From NCBI GenBank assembly GCA_002726205.1, contig PBSL01000048.1, positions 1 through 64,000 of the forward strand: DNA of 64,000 bases. The letters run 5' to 3'. This document shows positions 44,499 through 54,100 of this stretch, piece by piece. Origin of the DNA: Planctomycetaceae bacterium (lineage in GTDB: Bacteria; Planctomycetota; Planctomycetia; Planctomycetales; Planctomycetaceae). Within the stretch, counting starts at the first letter, position 1; every line of letters starts with the position of its first letter. Position numbers and translations under genes: made by a program. Under the pieces are notes generated by a model. That model did not search any database. It was not told the origin of the DNA and worked only from the letters and a program-made list of their open reading frames with translations.

Positions 44499-46001
44499 AT
44501 GCCTACAGAGTCTGTCCCAATCACCGGCACCAACAGGCAATCGCCCCGGACCCGCCGCGACTTCCTCGCGGATTCCACGGGGGGCCTGGCAGGAATCGGC
44601 CTGGCGCAATTGCTGCGGACCGACCGGGCAATCGCTGGAACCGAAAAGGGTGTGCTGACCGATCGACTCCATCACGCTCCCCGGGCGACGCGTGTGATCC
44701 AGTTGTTCATGGCCGGCGCGGCCAGCCACATTGACCTGTTCGACTACAAGCCGGCCCTGGTAAAGCACCATGGACAGCCCTCGGATTTCGGGGAAGCCGT
44801 CGAGGCCTTCCAGAACGGGCTGGGTCCGTGGATGCGACCGGCCTTCGCCTTCCGACCCTACGGTGACTGTGCCAAACCGCTAAGCGATCCCGTCAGGGCG
44901 TTGGGGACTTGCGTCGATGACATGGCCTTCATCCACTCGATGGTCGGCAAGACCGGCGTCCACAGCCAGTCGACCCTGCTGCAGGCCACCGGGTTTCAAC
45001 GGCCCGGCTTCCCCGGCATGGGAGCCTGGATCAGCTATGCCCTGGGCTCGGGCAACGACAACATGCCAACCTTCGTCGTGCTTCCCGATCACCGCGGATT
45101 CGCTTCCAACGGCCAGAAGAACTGGGATTCGGCCTTCCTGCCGGCAAAACACCAGGGCACGATCATCCGCCCCGGGGCTCGCAACCCGATCGCCGACCTG
45201 ACCGCCAGCCCAGACAGCTTCGTCACCCGCGACGGCGACCGGGACGGCCTGGCACTTCTCGAAACGCTCAACCGCCGCCACCTGGAATCCTCCGCGAGCG
45301 ATTCCAGGCTCGAGGCACGCATCCGCAGCTACGAGTTGGCCGCGCAAATGCAACTGGCCGCCCCCGAAGCACTCGATCTCACCACCGAACCCCGCCACGT
45401 GCTGAAACTCTACGGACTCGACCACGACCGGACATCGTTCCCCAAGACGATCAATGTTCCCGAGGAAATCACCCACTTCGGCCGCAAGTGTTTGGTGGCA
45501 CGGCGACTGCTGGAACGTGGGGTGCGTTTCATCCAGATCTGGTCCGGATGCGACAATGGATTCCCTCGCCGCAACTGGGATTCACACGAGAACATCGCCC
45601 GGGACCATGGACCATTGGCCGAGGGCATGGCGGTCGCCACCGCCGGGTTGATCCGGGACCTCAAGCAACGGGGCCTGCTCGACGACACGATCATCCTCTG
45701 GACAACCGAGTTCGGCCGAATGCCCTCCAGCCAGGGTGCCAAGGGCCGAGACCACAATCCTTATGTCTTTACCAACTGGCTGGCCGGCGGCGGGATCAAG
45801 GGGGGAACCACCCACGGCCCCAGTGACCAGTGGGGGTACAAGCCCGCCGACCGCAATGCACCGACATACGTCTACGACGTCCACGCGACAATTCTGCACC
45901 TGCTGGGAATCGATCACGAACAACTCACCGTGCGTCACGACGGCGTCGATCGTCGCCTGACTGATGTCCATGGTCACGTGATCCACGACATCATTGCCTG
46001 A
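44499..46001 (+). CDS. DUF1501 Tat-exported protein (array, second gene)
   Basis: A 500-residue DUF1501 protein. The N-terminus has a Tat-like signal (RTRRDFLADSTGGLAGIGLA). Blocks are FMAGAASHIDLFDYKPALVK, GSGNDNMPTFVVLPDHRG, LLERGVRFIQIWSGC and ILWTTEFGRMPSSQ, with RDHNPYVFTNWLAGGGIKGG. It follows the DUF1549/1553 gene by 68 bp. Compared with the DUF1501 protein at 29921, the N-terminal metal-ligand region reads AGAASHIDLFD rather than NGGPSQVDTFD. Confidence 0.9.
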   Translation: MPTESVPITGTNRQSPRTRRDFLADSTGGLAGIGLAQLLRTDRAIAGTEKGVLTDRLHHAPRATRVIQLFMAGAASHIDLFDYKPALVKHHGQPSDFGEAVEAFQNGLGPWMRPAFAFRPYGDCAKPLSDPVRALGTCVDDMAFIHSMVGKTGVHSQSTLLQATGFQRPGFPGMGAWISYALGSGNDNMPTFVVLPDHRGFASNGQKNWDSAFLPAKHQGTIIRPGARNPIADLTASPDSFVTRDGDRDGLALLETLNRRHLESSASDSRLEARIRSYELAAQMQLAAPEALDLTTEPRHVLKLYGLDHDRTSFPKTINVPEEITHFGRKCLVARRLLERGVRFIQIWSGCDNGFPRRNWDSHENIARDHGPLAEGMAVATAGLIRDLKQRGLLDDTIILWTTEFGRMPSSQGAKGRDHNPYVFTNWLAGGGIKGGTTHGPSDQWGYKPADRNAPTYVYDVHATILHLLGIDHEQLTVRHDGVDRRLTDVHGHVIHDIIA

Positions 46002-46034
46002 CCCCCTCCCGACACGTTCACGGTCCCTCACCCC

Positions 46035-48890
46035 ATGACACGCCCACATCACCTTGTCCCGCCACACACGCCCTGGCTGACCCTGCTGGGATCCCTGGTC
46101 CTGGGCTCATGCCTGGCCGCCGCCGATCCAGTCGTCGATTTCAATCGGGACGTCCGCGCGATTCTCTCTGTGCACTGCCTGAAGTGCCATGGTTCTGACG
46201 TCGGACAGCGAGAGGCCGGCTTGCGACTGGACCGTCGGGATTCGAGTCTCTCCAGACTCGAGAGCAACCACGCGGCGATCGTGCCCGGACAACCGCAGAA
46301 AAGCGAACTCGTCGCCAGGATCCGTAGCGACGATCCCGACCTGCGGATGCCGCCGGCCGGCGAAAGCAAGCCGCTGTCACCAGCGCAGATCACGACACTG
46401 ATCCGTTGGATCCAACAGGGCGCCCCTTTTGCTCGTCACTGGTCATTCGTACCCCCTGTTCGCCACCAACCGCCACGAACTCCCACCGACTGGATCACAC
46501 TCAACGCGATCGACAATTTCGTCCAGGACCGGTTGCGACGAAACGGTTTGGTTCCGACACCGCGAGCGGACCGCGAGTCACTGATCCGTCGACTGAGTCT
46601 GGATCTGCGAGGACTGCCCCCGTCGCTGGCCGAGATCGATCGTTTCCTGGCCGACTCCTCACCGGGGGCCTGGCCACAACTTGTCGAGCGTTTCCTGGCC
46701 GACCCGGCCTTCGGCGAACGGTGGGCGAGAAACTGGCTGGACATTGCCCGGTACGCCGACTCGCGAGGTTACGGGTCCGACCCCTTGCGACCCAATGCCT
46801 GGCGCTTCCGGACGTGGGTCATCGATGCCTACAACGCCAACAAGCCCTTCGATCGTTTCACGACCGAACAACTTGCCGGTGATCTTCTTCCCAGGGCCAC
46901 TCTCGAACAACGTGTTGCCACCGCCTTTCATCGCAACACGATGACCAACACCGAGGGAGGCACCGACGACGAGGAATTCCGCGTGGCGGCCGTCAAGGAT
47001 CGCGTCGACACGACACTGCAGGTCTGGATGGGGCTCACGATGGGCTGTGCAAAGTGTCACGACCACAAGTACGACCCGATCACCCAGTTGGAGTACTACC
47101 GCTTCTACGACATGTTCAACCAGTCGGCCGATACTGACCGCGGCGACGAGGCACCGGTGATCGAAGCGCCCACCCCGCAGATGCAGCGCGACGTCGCCGG
47201 ACTCGATGCCCGCATCGCCTCGCTCGAAACTCACCGCAAGGCACTCGCTCCGCGTATCACCGCCGAGAACAAGAACGCCCCTGCACGGCCCGTCACCGGC
47301 CGCTTCGTCCGGCTCGCATTAACCGGCAAGGCACGATACCTCTCGCTGGCCGAGGTACAGGTCTTTTCGCCGACCGCCAAGAGCACCGACAAACCGGTCA
47401 ACATCGCAATCAAGAAACCCACCCGGCAATCCAGTACCGCCTTCGACGGCCCGGCTCGCCTGGCCGTCGACGGCAACACCAACGGTCACTACTTCGAGGC
47501 CAAATCGACCACGCACACCGCCGCCGAAGACAACCCGTGGTGGGAAGTCGACCTTGGCTCCGAACTGCCCGTGGCGATGATCCATGTCCATAACCGCACC
47601 GACGGCGGCACGTCCTCGCGGCAGACCGGATTATTGCTCCGGCTGCTCGACGCCAAGAGAACAACCGTCTGGGAAACGACGCTCCAGGGCAAACCGACGG
47701 CCAATCACCAGTTTCGCACCAGCCGACCAGGACCGGCGGCCGAGGAGGCGGCTCGTCTGGCCGACCGCATCGCAGCACTCAGAAAGAATCGGCCCAAGTT
47801 TCCGACTCTGCCTGTGATGCAGGACCTGCCCGACGGCAAACGACGCGAGACCTTCGTGATGATCCGTGGCAGTTTTCTGCAAAAAGGTCAGAAGGTCACG
47901 TCCGAATTTCCCACCGGATTCCACCCGGCCGGAAAACACCTGCCGCGAACGCGGCTGGGCGTGGCCAACTGGATCACCGACGGCCAGAACCCCCTGACGG
48001 CTCGGGTCGCAGCCAACCGTTTCTGGAGTCATCTCTTCGGTCGCGGGTTGGTGGCGACCGAGGAGGACTTCGGAACACAGGGCGAGCCCCCCAGCCACCC
48101 GTGGCTGCTCGATTGGCTGGCGACCGAGTTCACCCGGACCAGTTGGGACACCAAGAGTCTGTTGCGGACCATCGTTTCTTCCCACACCTACCAGCAATCG
48201 GCCCGAGTCACACCGCGGGGACTGGCCAGCGACCCGACCAACGTGTGGTTGGGACGAGGGCCGAGATTCCGGCTCGCGGCCGAAACGATCCGCGACCAGG
48301 CACTGGCCATTGCCGGCTTGCTCGATCGCCGCATGGGCGGCCCCAGCGTCTACCCCTACCAGCCGCCGGGACTCTGGCAGGCGGCCTTCAACGGGCAGCG
48401 GAAGTGGCCCACCAGCGCGGGCTCGCAGAAGTACCGACGGGGACTGTATACCTTCTGGCGCCGCACCGTACCTTACCCGTCGATGGCGACATTTGACGCC
48501 CCCAGTCGTGAGATCTGCACACCGCGCCGGATTCGCACCAACACGCCCTTGCAGGCCTTCGTGACCCTAAACGATCCCGTCTACGTCGAGATCTCACAGT
48601 CGCTGGCCCGTCGCATCGTGTCGCAGGGCGGCCCGACCACAGCCCAACGTGCCGCCTTCGGACTGCGTCTGGCGACCGGTCGAAAAGCGACGCCACGGCA
48701 GATCTCGATCCTGTCGGCACTCTTCGCCTCCGAACTGGCTCACTACAAAACACGCCCTCAGGCCGCGACCGAAGTGGCCACACAGCCACGAGGCCCTCTA
48801 CCTCCCATGGCCGACCCGGCCACGATGGCCGCCTGGACCGTCGTGGCCAACGTGCTGCTGAACCTCGACCAAGTACTGACCAAGGGATAA
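46035..48890 (+). CDS. PSCyt1-DUF1549-DUF1553 protein
   Basis: A 951-residue exported protein and the only one of the three with a full PSCyt1 cytochrome domain: heme motif CLKCH at 48-52, and MPPAGESKPLSPAQI as the distal Met region. DUF1549 follows with a second heme-like CAKCH near 338-342 (CAKCHDHKYDPITQ). A discoidin-like insert spans about 405-560 (NPWWEVDLGSELPVAMIHVH). DUF1553 is at about 630-920. Predicted to be a periplasmic multi-heme or metal protein. It starts 33 bp after the preceding DUF1501 gene and is followed by another at 48909. Confidence 0.92.
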   Translation: MTRPHHLVPPHTPWLTLLGSLVLGSCLAAADPVVDFNRDVRAILSVHCLKCHGSDVGQREAGLRLDRRDSSLSRLESNHAAIVPGQPQKSELVARIRSDDPDLRMPPAGESKPLSPAQITTLIRWIQQGAPFARHWSFVPPVRHQPPRTPTDWITLNAIDNFVQDRLRRNGLVPTPRADRESLIRRLSLDLRGLPPSLAEIDRFLADSSPGAWPQLVERFLADPAFGERWARNWLDIARYADSRGYGSDPLRPNAWRFRTWVIDAYNANKPFDRFTTEQLAGDLLPRATLEQRVATAFHRNTMTNTEGGTDDEEFRVAAVKDRVDTTLQVWMGLTMGCAKCHDHKYDPITQLEYYRFYDMFNQSADTDRGDEAPVIEAPTPQMQRDVAGLDARIASLETHRKALAPRITAENKNAPARPVTGRFVRLALTGKARYLSLAEVQVFSPTAKSTDKPVNIAIKKPTRQSSTAFDGPARLAVDGNTNGHYFEAKSTTHTAAEDNPWWEVDLGSELPVAMIHVHNRTDGGTSSRQTGLLLRLLDAKRTTVWETTLQGKPTANHQFRTSRPGPAAEEAARLADRIAALRKNRPKFPTLPVMQDLPDGKRRETFVMIRGSFLQKGQKVTSEFPTGFHPAGKHLPRTRLGVANWITDGQNPLTARVAANRFWSHLFGRGLVATEEDFGTQGEPPSHPWLLDWLATEFTRTSWDTKSLLRTIVSSHTYQQSARVTPRGLASDPTNVWLGRGPRFRLAAETIRDQALAIAGLLDRRMGGPSVYPYQPPGLWQAAFNGQRKWPTSAGSQKYRRGLYTFWRRTVPYPSMATFDAPSREICTPRRIRTNTPLQAFVTLNDPVYVEISQSLARRIVSQGGPTTAQRAAFGLRLATGRKATPRQISILSALFASELAHYKTRPQAATEVATQPRGPLPPMADPATMAAWTVVANVLLNLDQVLTKG

Positions 48891-48908
48891 TCCCGGGAAA
48901 CCATCCTC

Positions 48909-50375
48909 ATGGATGCTCAACGACAATTTCTCCAGACGATCACCCGTCGCCACTTCCTGCGTGATTCACAGGTTGGGTTGGGTACGCTGGCGATGGCCGG
49001 TCTCACCGGAACACCAACACCTCGAGCCCGGGCCGACGGACCAGGCGCGGCACACAGCCCCCCGACCCGTGGGCGTGCCAAACACGTGATCTACCTGCAC
49101 ATGGCCGGGTCGCCACCCCAGCACGAGTTGTTTGACTACAAGCCGGCCCTGATCCGGCACAACATGAAACAGTGCCCGGATGACCTGCTTGCCATCCTTC
49201 AGAAAGAGCGACTGCCATTTATCGACCTCAAGGCCCGCCGCCCGAAGCTCCTCGGCACGCCCTATCGCTTTCAGCCTCACGGGGACAGTGGCACACTGAT
49301 CAGCGAACTTTTGCCGCACCTGTCGAAACATGCCGACAAGTTGGCGGTCATTCGCTCGATGCACACCGACCAGTTCAACCACGCTCCGGCCCAGTTGTTG
49401 CTCTACACCGGCGCCGCGCAGTTCGGCGGCGCATCGATGGGTTCCTGGATCACCTGGGGACTTGGTTCCGAGAACGCCAATCTGCCGGCTTTTGTTGTCC
49501 TGATCAGTGGCGGGACTGACCCCAGTGGCGGCAAGAGTCTCTGGGGCAGCGGTTTCCTGCCGTCGATACACCAGGGCGTGCAGTGTCGCAGTTCCGGCGA
49601 TCCGATCCTCTACGTATCCAATCCCCGGGGCCTGGACCGGACCGTCCGTCGCCGCAGTCTCGACGCCCTGCGAACACTCAACGAACTGGAACTCAAACGA
49701 ATCGGCGATCCGGAAACCCGGACCCGCATCAGCCAGTACGAGTTGGCCTTCCGGATGCAGATGTCGGTTCCTGAAGTCATGGATGTCACCAGGGAACCCA
49801 AGCACGTCCAGGAATCCTACGGGGCCACGCCCGGCAAGGCCTCCTTCGCCAACAACTGCCTGCTCGCCCGTCGCCTTGTCGAGCAGGGCGTGCGTTACGT
49901 CCAGTTGTTCGACTGGGGCTGGGACATGCACGGCACCGCGGCGAGCAACGACCTGATGACCGCCATGCCCAAGAAATGTGGAGAAGTTGACAAGCCGATC
50001 GCCGCGTTGCTCGGCGACCTCAAACAACGCGGTCTCCTCGACGAAACGCTCGTGATCTGGAGCGGCGAGTTCGGACGCACATCGCTCAACGAGGAACGAA
50101 ACGGATCGAAATTCCTTGGTCGCGATCATCATCCCCACTGTTACTCGATGTGGATGGCCGGTGGCGGCATCCGTGGCGGTGTCACTCACGGTGAAACCGA
50201 CGAGCTGGGTTACTTTGTCGGCCGCGACAAGGTCGGTATCCACGACTTGCAGGCCACGATCCTGCACCTGCTGGGTTTTGATCCACGGCAACTGACCTAC
50301 CGTTACCAGGGGCTCAACCAACGACTGATCGGCCCGACCGAAGACGGTTCGGTGATCCGGCCCCTCGTCGCCTGA
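48909..50375 (+). CDS. DUF1501 Tat-exported protein (array, fourth gene)
   Basis: A 488-residue DUF1501 protein with a Tat-like signal (ITRRHFLRDSQVGLGTLAMA). Family blocks are HMAGSPPQHELFDYKPALIR, GSWITWGLGSENANLPAFVV, LVEQGVRYVQLFDWGWDMHG and LVIWSGEFGRTSLNEE, with GRDHHPHCYSMWMAGGGIRG. Here the usual Asp of the DxFDPKP motif is Glu (HELFDYKP). It is 18 bp downstream of the PSCyt1 gene, closing the array. The gene converges with a glycosyltransferase. Confidence 0.9.
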   Translation: MDAQRQFLQTITRRHFLRDSQVGLGTLAMAGLTGTPTPRARADGPGAAHSPPTRGRAKHVIYLHMAGSPPQHELFDYKPALIRHNMKQCPDDLLAILQKERLPFIDLKARRPKLLGTPYRFQPHGDSGTLISELLPHLSKHADKLAVIRSMHTDQFNHAPAQLLLYTGAAQFGGASMGSWITWGLGSENANLPAFVVLISGGTDPSGGKSLWGSGFLPSIHQGVQCRSSGDPILYVSNPRGLDRTVRRRSLDALRTLNELELKRIGDPETRTRISQYELAFRMQMSVPEVMDVTREPKHVQESYGATPGKASFANNCLLARRLVEQGVRYVQLFDWGWDMHGTAASNDLMTAMPKKCGEVDKPIAALLGDLKQRGLLDETLVIWSGEFGRTSLNEERNGSKFLGRDHHPHCYSMWMAGGGIRGGVTHGETDELGYFVGRDKVGIHDLQATILHLLGFDPRQLTYRYQGLNQRLIGPTEDGSVIRPLVA

Positions 50376-50381
50376 GCCTCG

Positions 50382-50408
50382 GCCCCGGGGCCTGTCCGCT
50401 CGCGGACT
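50382..50408. repeat. paired inverted repeats at a convergent gene junction
   Basis: GGCCCCGGGGCC (50382-50393) is a perfect 12-bp palindrome, and GTCCGC/GCGGAC (50395-50400 and 50403-50408) forms a second hairpin right behind it. They lie between the DUF1501 stop and the stop of the minus-strand glycosyltransferase. No T-run follows on either strand, so a role in ending transcription is possible but not shown. Confidence 0.5.
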
Positions 50409-51102
50409 AGTCGACCGACCTCTCGACATCGTGCCGCCGGTAGAAGCGAGCCAGTCGCTCCGGTGAGACTCCCACGCGTCTTGCCAACAACAGCGACCAG
50501 TTCCGCAGCGTCTGCCGAACGACCCCGTGCTGCTGCCAACGGCGGGCATCTGTGACCAGCGGACCCGGCAACACGGCCAACCGGCCGATCCGTCGCAAGC
50601 GCTGAACCAGCAGCAAGTCTTCCATCAAAGCCACCTTGGGGAATCCCCCCACGGCCTCGAACTCTCTGCGTCTAACGAACAGCCCCTGGTCACCATACGG
50701 CTGCTGCAGCCAGCGCGCCCGCCAGGCGTTGCCGCACTCCAGCAATCGGTAAGCGTAACCGGTGGCGTCGATCCGCTGCCGGAAGGCCCCGCCAACGACA
50801 CGCGAATCTCGCAGCGCGCGGTCCACCTGTTCGAGGGCATCCGGTGGCAAACGACAATCGGCGTGCAGAAACAGTAACACGTCGCCGCTCGAGGCCGACG
50901 CGGCCCGGTTTTGCTGGATCGCACGTCCGGGTGGACAGGCGACGACAACCGCTCCGGCGCCGATCGCCGCCTCGACTGTCCCGTCCTCACTGCCACCGTC
51001 ACAGACGATCACCTCCCGACCACCGGTCAACCGTGCCGCGGTCACGGTGTCTTCGATCCGCCGCGCCTCGTTCAACGCCGGGATCAGGATCGAAACCTCC
51101 AT
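50407..51102 (-). CDS. TIGR04283-like family 2 glycosyltransferase
   Basis: A 231-residue soluble GT-A glycosyltransferase. The ATG at 51102 has GGAG nearby; the open frame to 51294 has none. The family signature is visible: SILIPALNEARRIEDT at the N-terminus, VIVCDGGSEDGTVE, and the metal motif LLFLHADCRLP. Then come GGAFRQRIDATG and LLECGNAWRARWLQQPYGDQ with the typical GDQGLFVRR. Proteins of this type often accompany rSAM/selenosugar-like or lipid pathways; the substrate here is unknown. It is divergent from the PQQ-propeller gene. Confidence 0.88.
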   Translation of the reverse strand: MEVSILIPALNEARRIEDTVTAARLTGGREVIVCDGGSEDGTVEAAIGAGAVVVACPPGRAIQQNRAASASSGDVLLFLHADCRLPPDALEQVDRALRDSRVVGGAFRQRIDATGYAYRLLECGNAWRARWLQQPYGDQGLFVRRREFEAVGGFPKVALMEDLLLVQRLRRIGRLAVLPGPLVTDARRWQQHGVVRQTLRNWSLLLARRVGVSPERLARFYRRHDVERSVD

Positions 51103-51186
51103 CGTTTCTCCACCACTCGCACTGGTGCCCCGCGTGTCGATGGCGGTACCATAACGCGACCAGCAACCGGAATCACGTGCGTTGCC

Positions 51187-54100
51187 ATGACCGCCAGACG
51201 CTTTCTTTCCCTCCTGGTCGTGCTCCTCTTCGCTGGAGTCGCCTCGGCCGAAACTCCCGGATTGCTGGCCCGTTGGCAATTTGATCGCCAACACCTGGCC
51301 GGCCGCAAGGTGTCACCGCTGGCGGGCTCGCTGCCGGCGATTTTGTCGGGCCCCATCACCTTCGACGCGTCGGGCCCCAACGCGATCAAGACCATCCTGC
51401 AGCTGACCGGAAAGTCCCAGCCCAGGAACCGCTTTCGTGTCACCGAGGACATCAACCAGGCCCGCAAGATCCTGCCCGTCAAGTCGCTGACCGTCGAAGC
51501 CTGGCTCCGGCTTGACTCGGCCGGTGAATGGACCGGTTTTGTCAGTGCAATCCAGGACAACGGTTCCTACGAGAAGGGCTGGTTACTCGGACAACACAAC
51601 TCCCGCTTTGCCTTTTCCGTGTGTTCCACGAGCACCGAGCGCCTGACCTACCTGGAATCCCCACGCCTGTTCGAGCTCGGACACTGGTACCAGGTCGTCG
51701 GCACCTATGATGGGCGGATCCAGAGACTCTTCATCGACGGCCAACTGCAAGCGGAAGCCAAGACGCAATCCGGGCCGATTTCCTATCCACCCAAGGGGGT
51801 CTTCACCCTGGGTGCCTACGAAGACGACAACGAGTTCTATCCGCTCAACGGTGCCCTCGAGCAGGTCAGCCTCTGGAACCGGGCACTGACCCCCACCGAG
51901 ATTCGAGCCCGGTTTCATCTGCGCGAATCCCGGTTTCCCGGAATTCGCGCCGTCGCACCCACGGTGGTTGACTGGCCGACATGGAACCGTGACAACCAGC
52001 GAACGGCAATCACCGAGCAGCGGTTGGCCTTGCCGTTACAACGGCAGTGGACTCACCGGGTTCCCGTTCCGGCTCCTGCCTGGCCGGACCCCGCCGGGCA
52101 GGACTTCTGGCATCGCAAACACAACCTGCGAGCACGAGTCACCTACGACCGGGCCCCGCATGTGGTCGCCGCCGCCGGTCGGGTCCTGCTAGGCCATTCC
52201 GCCGATGACACGGTCCGCTGTCTGGACCTGGCCAGCGGATCGCTGCTGTGGTCGGTCACCGTCGACGGTCCCGTCCGGCTGGCCCCGACGATTTCCGGCG
52301 ACCGCGTTGTGTTCGGTTCCGACGACGGCCATGTCTACTGTCTGGCGCTCGCCGACGGGCGCCGCCACTGGAGACAGCGAGCGGCTCCCGACAATCGCTG
52401 GATTGTCGGCAACGAACGCCTGACCAGCGCCTGGCCAATCCGGACCGGTGTACTTGTCGAACAAGGTGTCGCCTTCTGCTGTGCCGGCCTGTTTCCCGCC
52501 CAGGGCGTCCACCAGGTCGCCTTCAACCTTGCTGACGGACGTCGCCTGGCGGCCAACAAGGTCAACGTCTCCGCCCAGGGCTATCTGTCCCGACGATCGG
52601 GAAAACTGTTTGTTGCCACAGGCCGCGACCCGGCCGGCGCCTTCGTGGCCGAGTTGAAACGTCGAGGCAAGGGCGTCGGTCGTGAACTTTCCACGCTGCC
52701 CGAGGCTTTCCGCTACGCGTTCATCGGAGCCGCCGAGCTGCGACTGGGTGGCGGTGATGGCCGCGTGGCCGCCTTCGACCGCCGCACCGGGCGACAGGCC
52801 TGGTCGGCGACCGTCGATGGCCGCGCGTGGTCACTGGCAATAGCCGGTGGCCATTTACTCGTCAGCACCGACCGTGGCCAGATCACCGCCTTTGGTTCCC
52901 GCTCGATCGAAAAACCAGCCGTTCACGATTCACGCCCGCGTCCTGTCCCCCTCGGGAAGCCTCCCCTCGCACTGGCGCGGGCACTCGAAGCGATCCCTCA
53001 CCGCCGCGGCTACGCCATTCTCCTGGGCAGTCCCTCGCTTCAGCCGGCGTTGCAACTGGCCCGTCACAGCCGCTTGCAGGTGCATGTCGTGTTTGACGAC
53101 GAGGCCAAGGCCGCCGCGGCCCGGACCAAGGCACTCCAAGCCGGCCTGGCCGGCCGGGTCACGGCAATCCATCATCCCGCGGATGCCCCTCTTCCGTACG
53201 TCGACACCCTGTTCAACCTGGCACTGGTCACCGGGCAAGCCGCTGCCCGACCACTGTCATCGCTGCAACGACTGGTCCGACCGTGGGGCGGTGTTGTCGT
53301 GAGAGCCGATGACGGAGAACTCCTCGCCCGTCGTGGACCACTCGAAGGGGCCGGTGAGTGGTCCCACATGTATGCCGACGCGGCCAACACCGTCTGCAGT
53401 GATGACCGTCACGTGTCCGGACCACTGGAGCTGCAGTGGTTCGGCCGTCCCGGTCCCCAGCAGATGATCGATCGCCATCACCGCACGGTCGCCCCGCTGT
53501 TCAAAGCCGGTCGCCTGTTCGTTCCCGGTGACAATCGGGTGATTGCCGCGGATGCCTACAACGGCACGCAGCTGTGGAATCTGGCAATCCCAGGCTCCCG
53601 GCGAATCGGCGCGTTCCGGGACTGCAGTTACCTGGCCGCGACCGACGACTCGCTTTACGTTGCCGCCAACGACGCCTGCCTGAGACTCGATGGTGACACC
53701 GGCAAGACACTGCGAACGTTCCGCGTCCCCAAGGCCGCCGATGGCCGGCCCCGCGACTGGGGCTACCTGGCCGTCGTCGGCAACACGCTTGTGGGCTCGG
53801 CCGTCCATCCCGGTGGTTCGCGACGAAATGTCTCACGGAAGGCGATCGAGGAGGGCACCTACTACGACAGCCGGCCGCTTGTCTCCAGTGAATACCTGTT
53901 TGCCTTTGATCGACGTACCGGCCGCCACCTCTGGAGTTACCACACCGGCGGCGGGTTGTTGCCGAACCCGGCAATCGCGATTCACGACGGAGCCGTTTCA
54001 CTGATCGAGAGTGACAACCAGGCAACCCGAAAGGCCGGCACCGGACGGGCCACACCCCGGGAGTTGTTCTCCAAGGGCGCGAGGCTGGTTTCCCTGGACC

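Noticed and set aside
48966-50549. 527-residue minus-strand ORF opposite the fourth array gene
   Set aside because: Antisense of a clear DUF1501 protein; sequence shows no family features.
50911-51186. 92-residue N-terminal extension of the PQQ-propeller gene
   Set aside because: It overlaps the divergent glycosyltransferase and would hide a clean signal peptide that starts at 51187.
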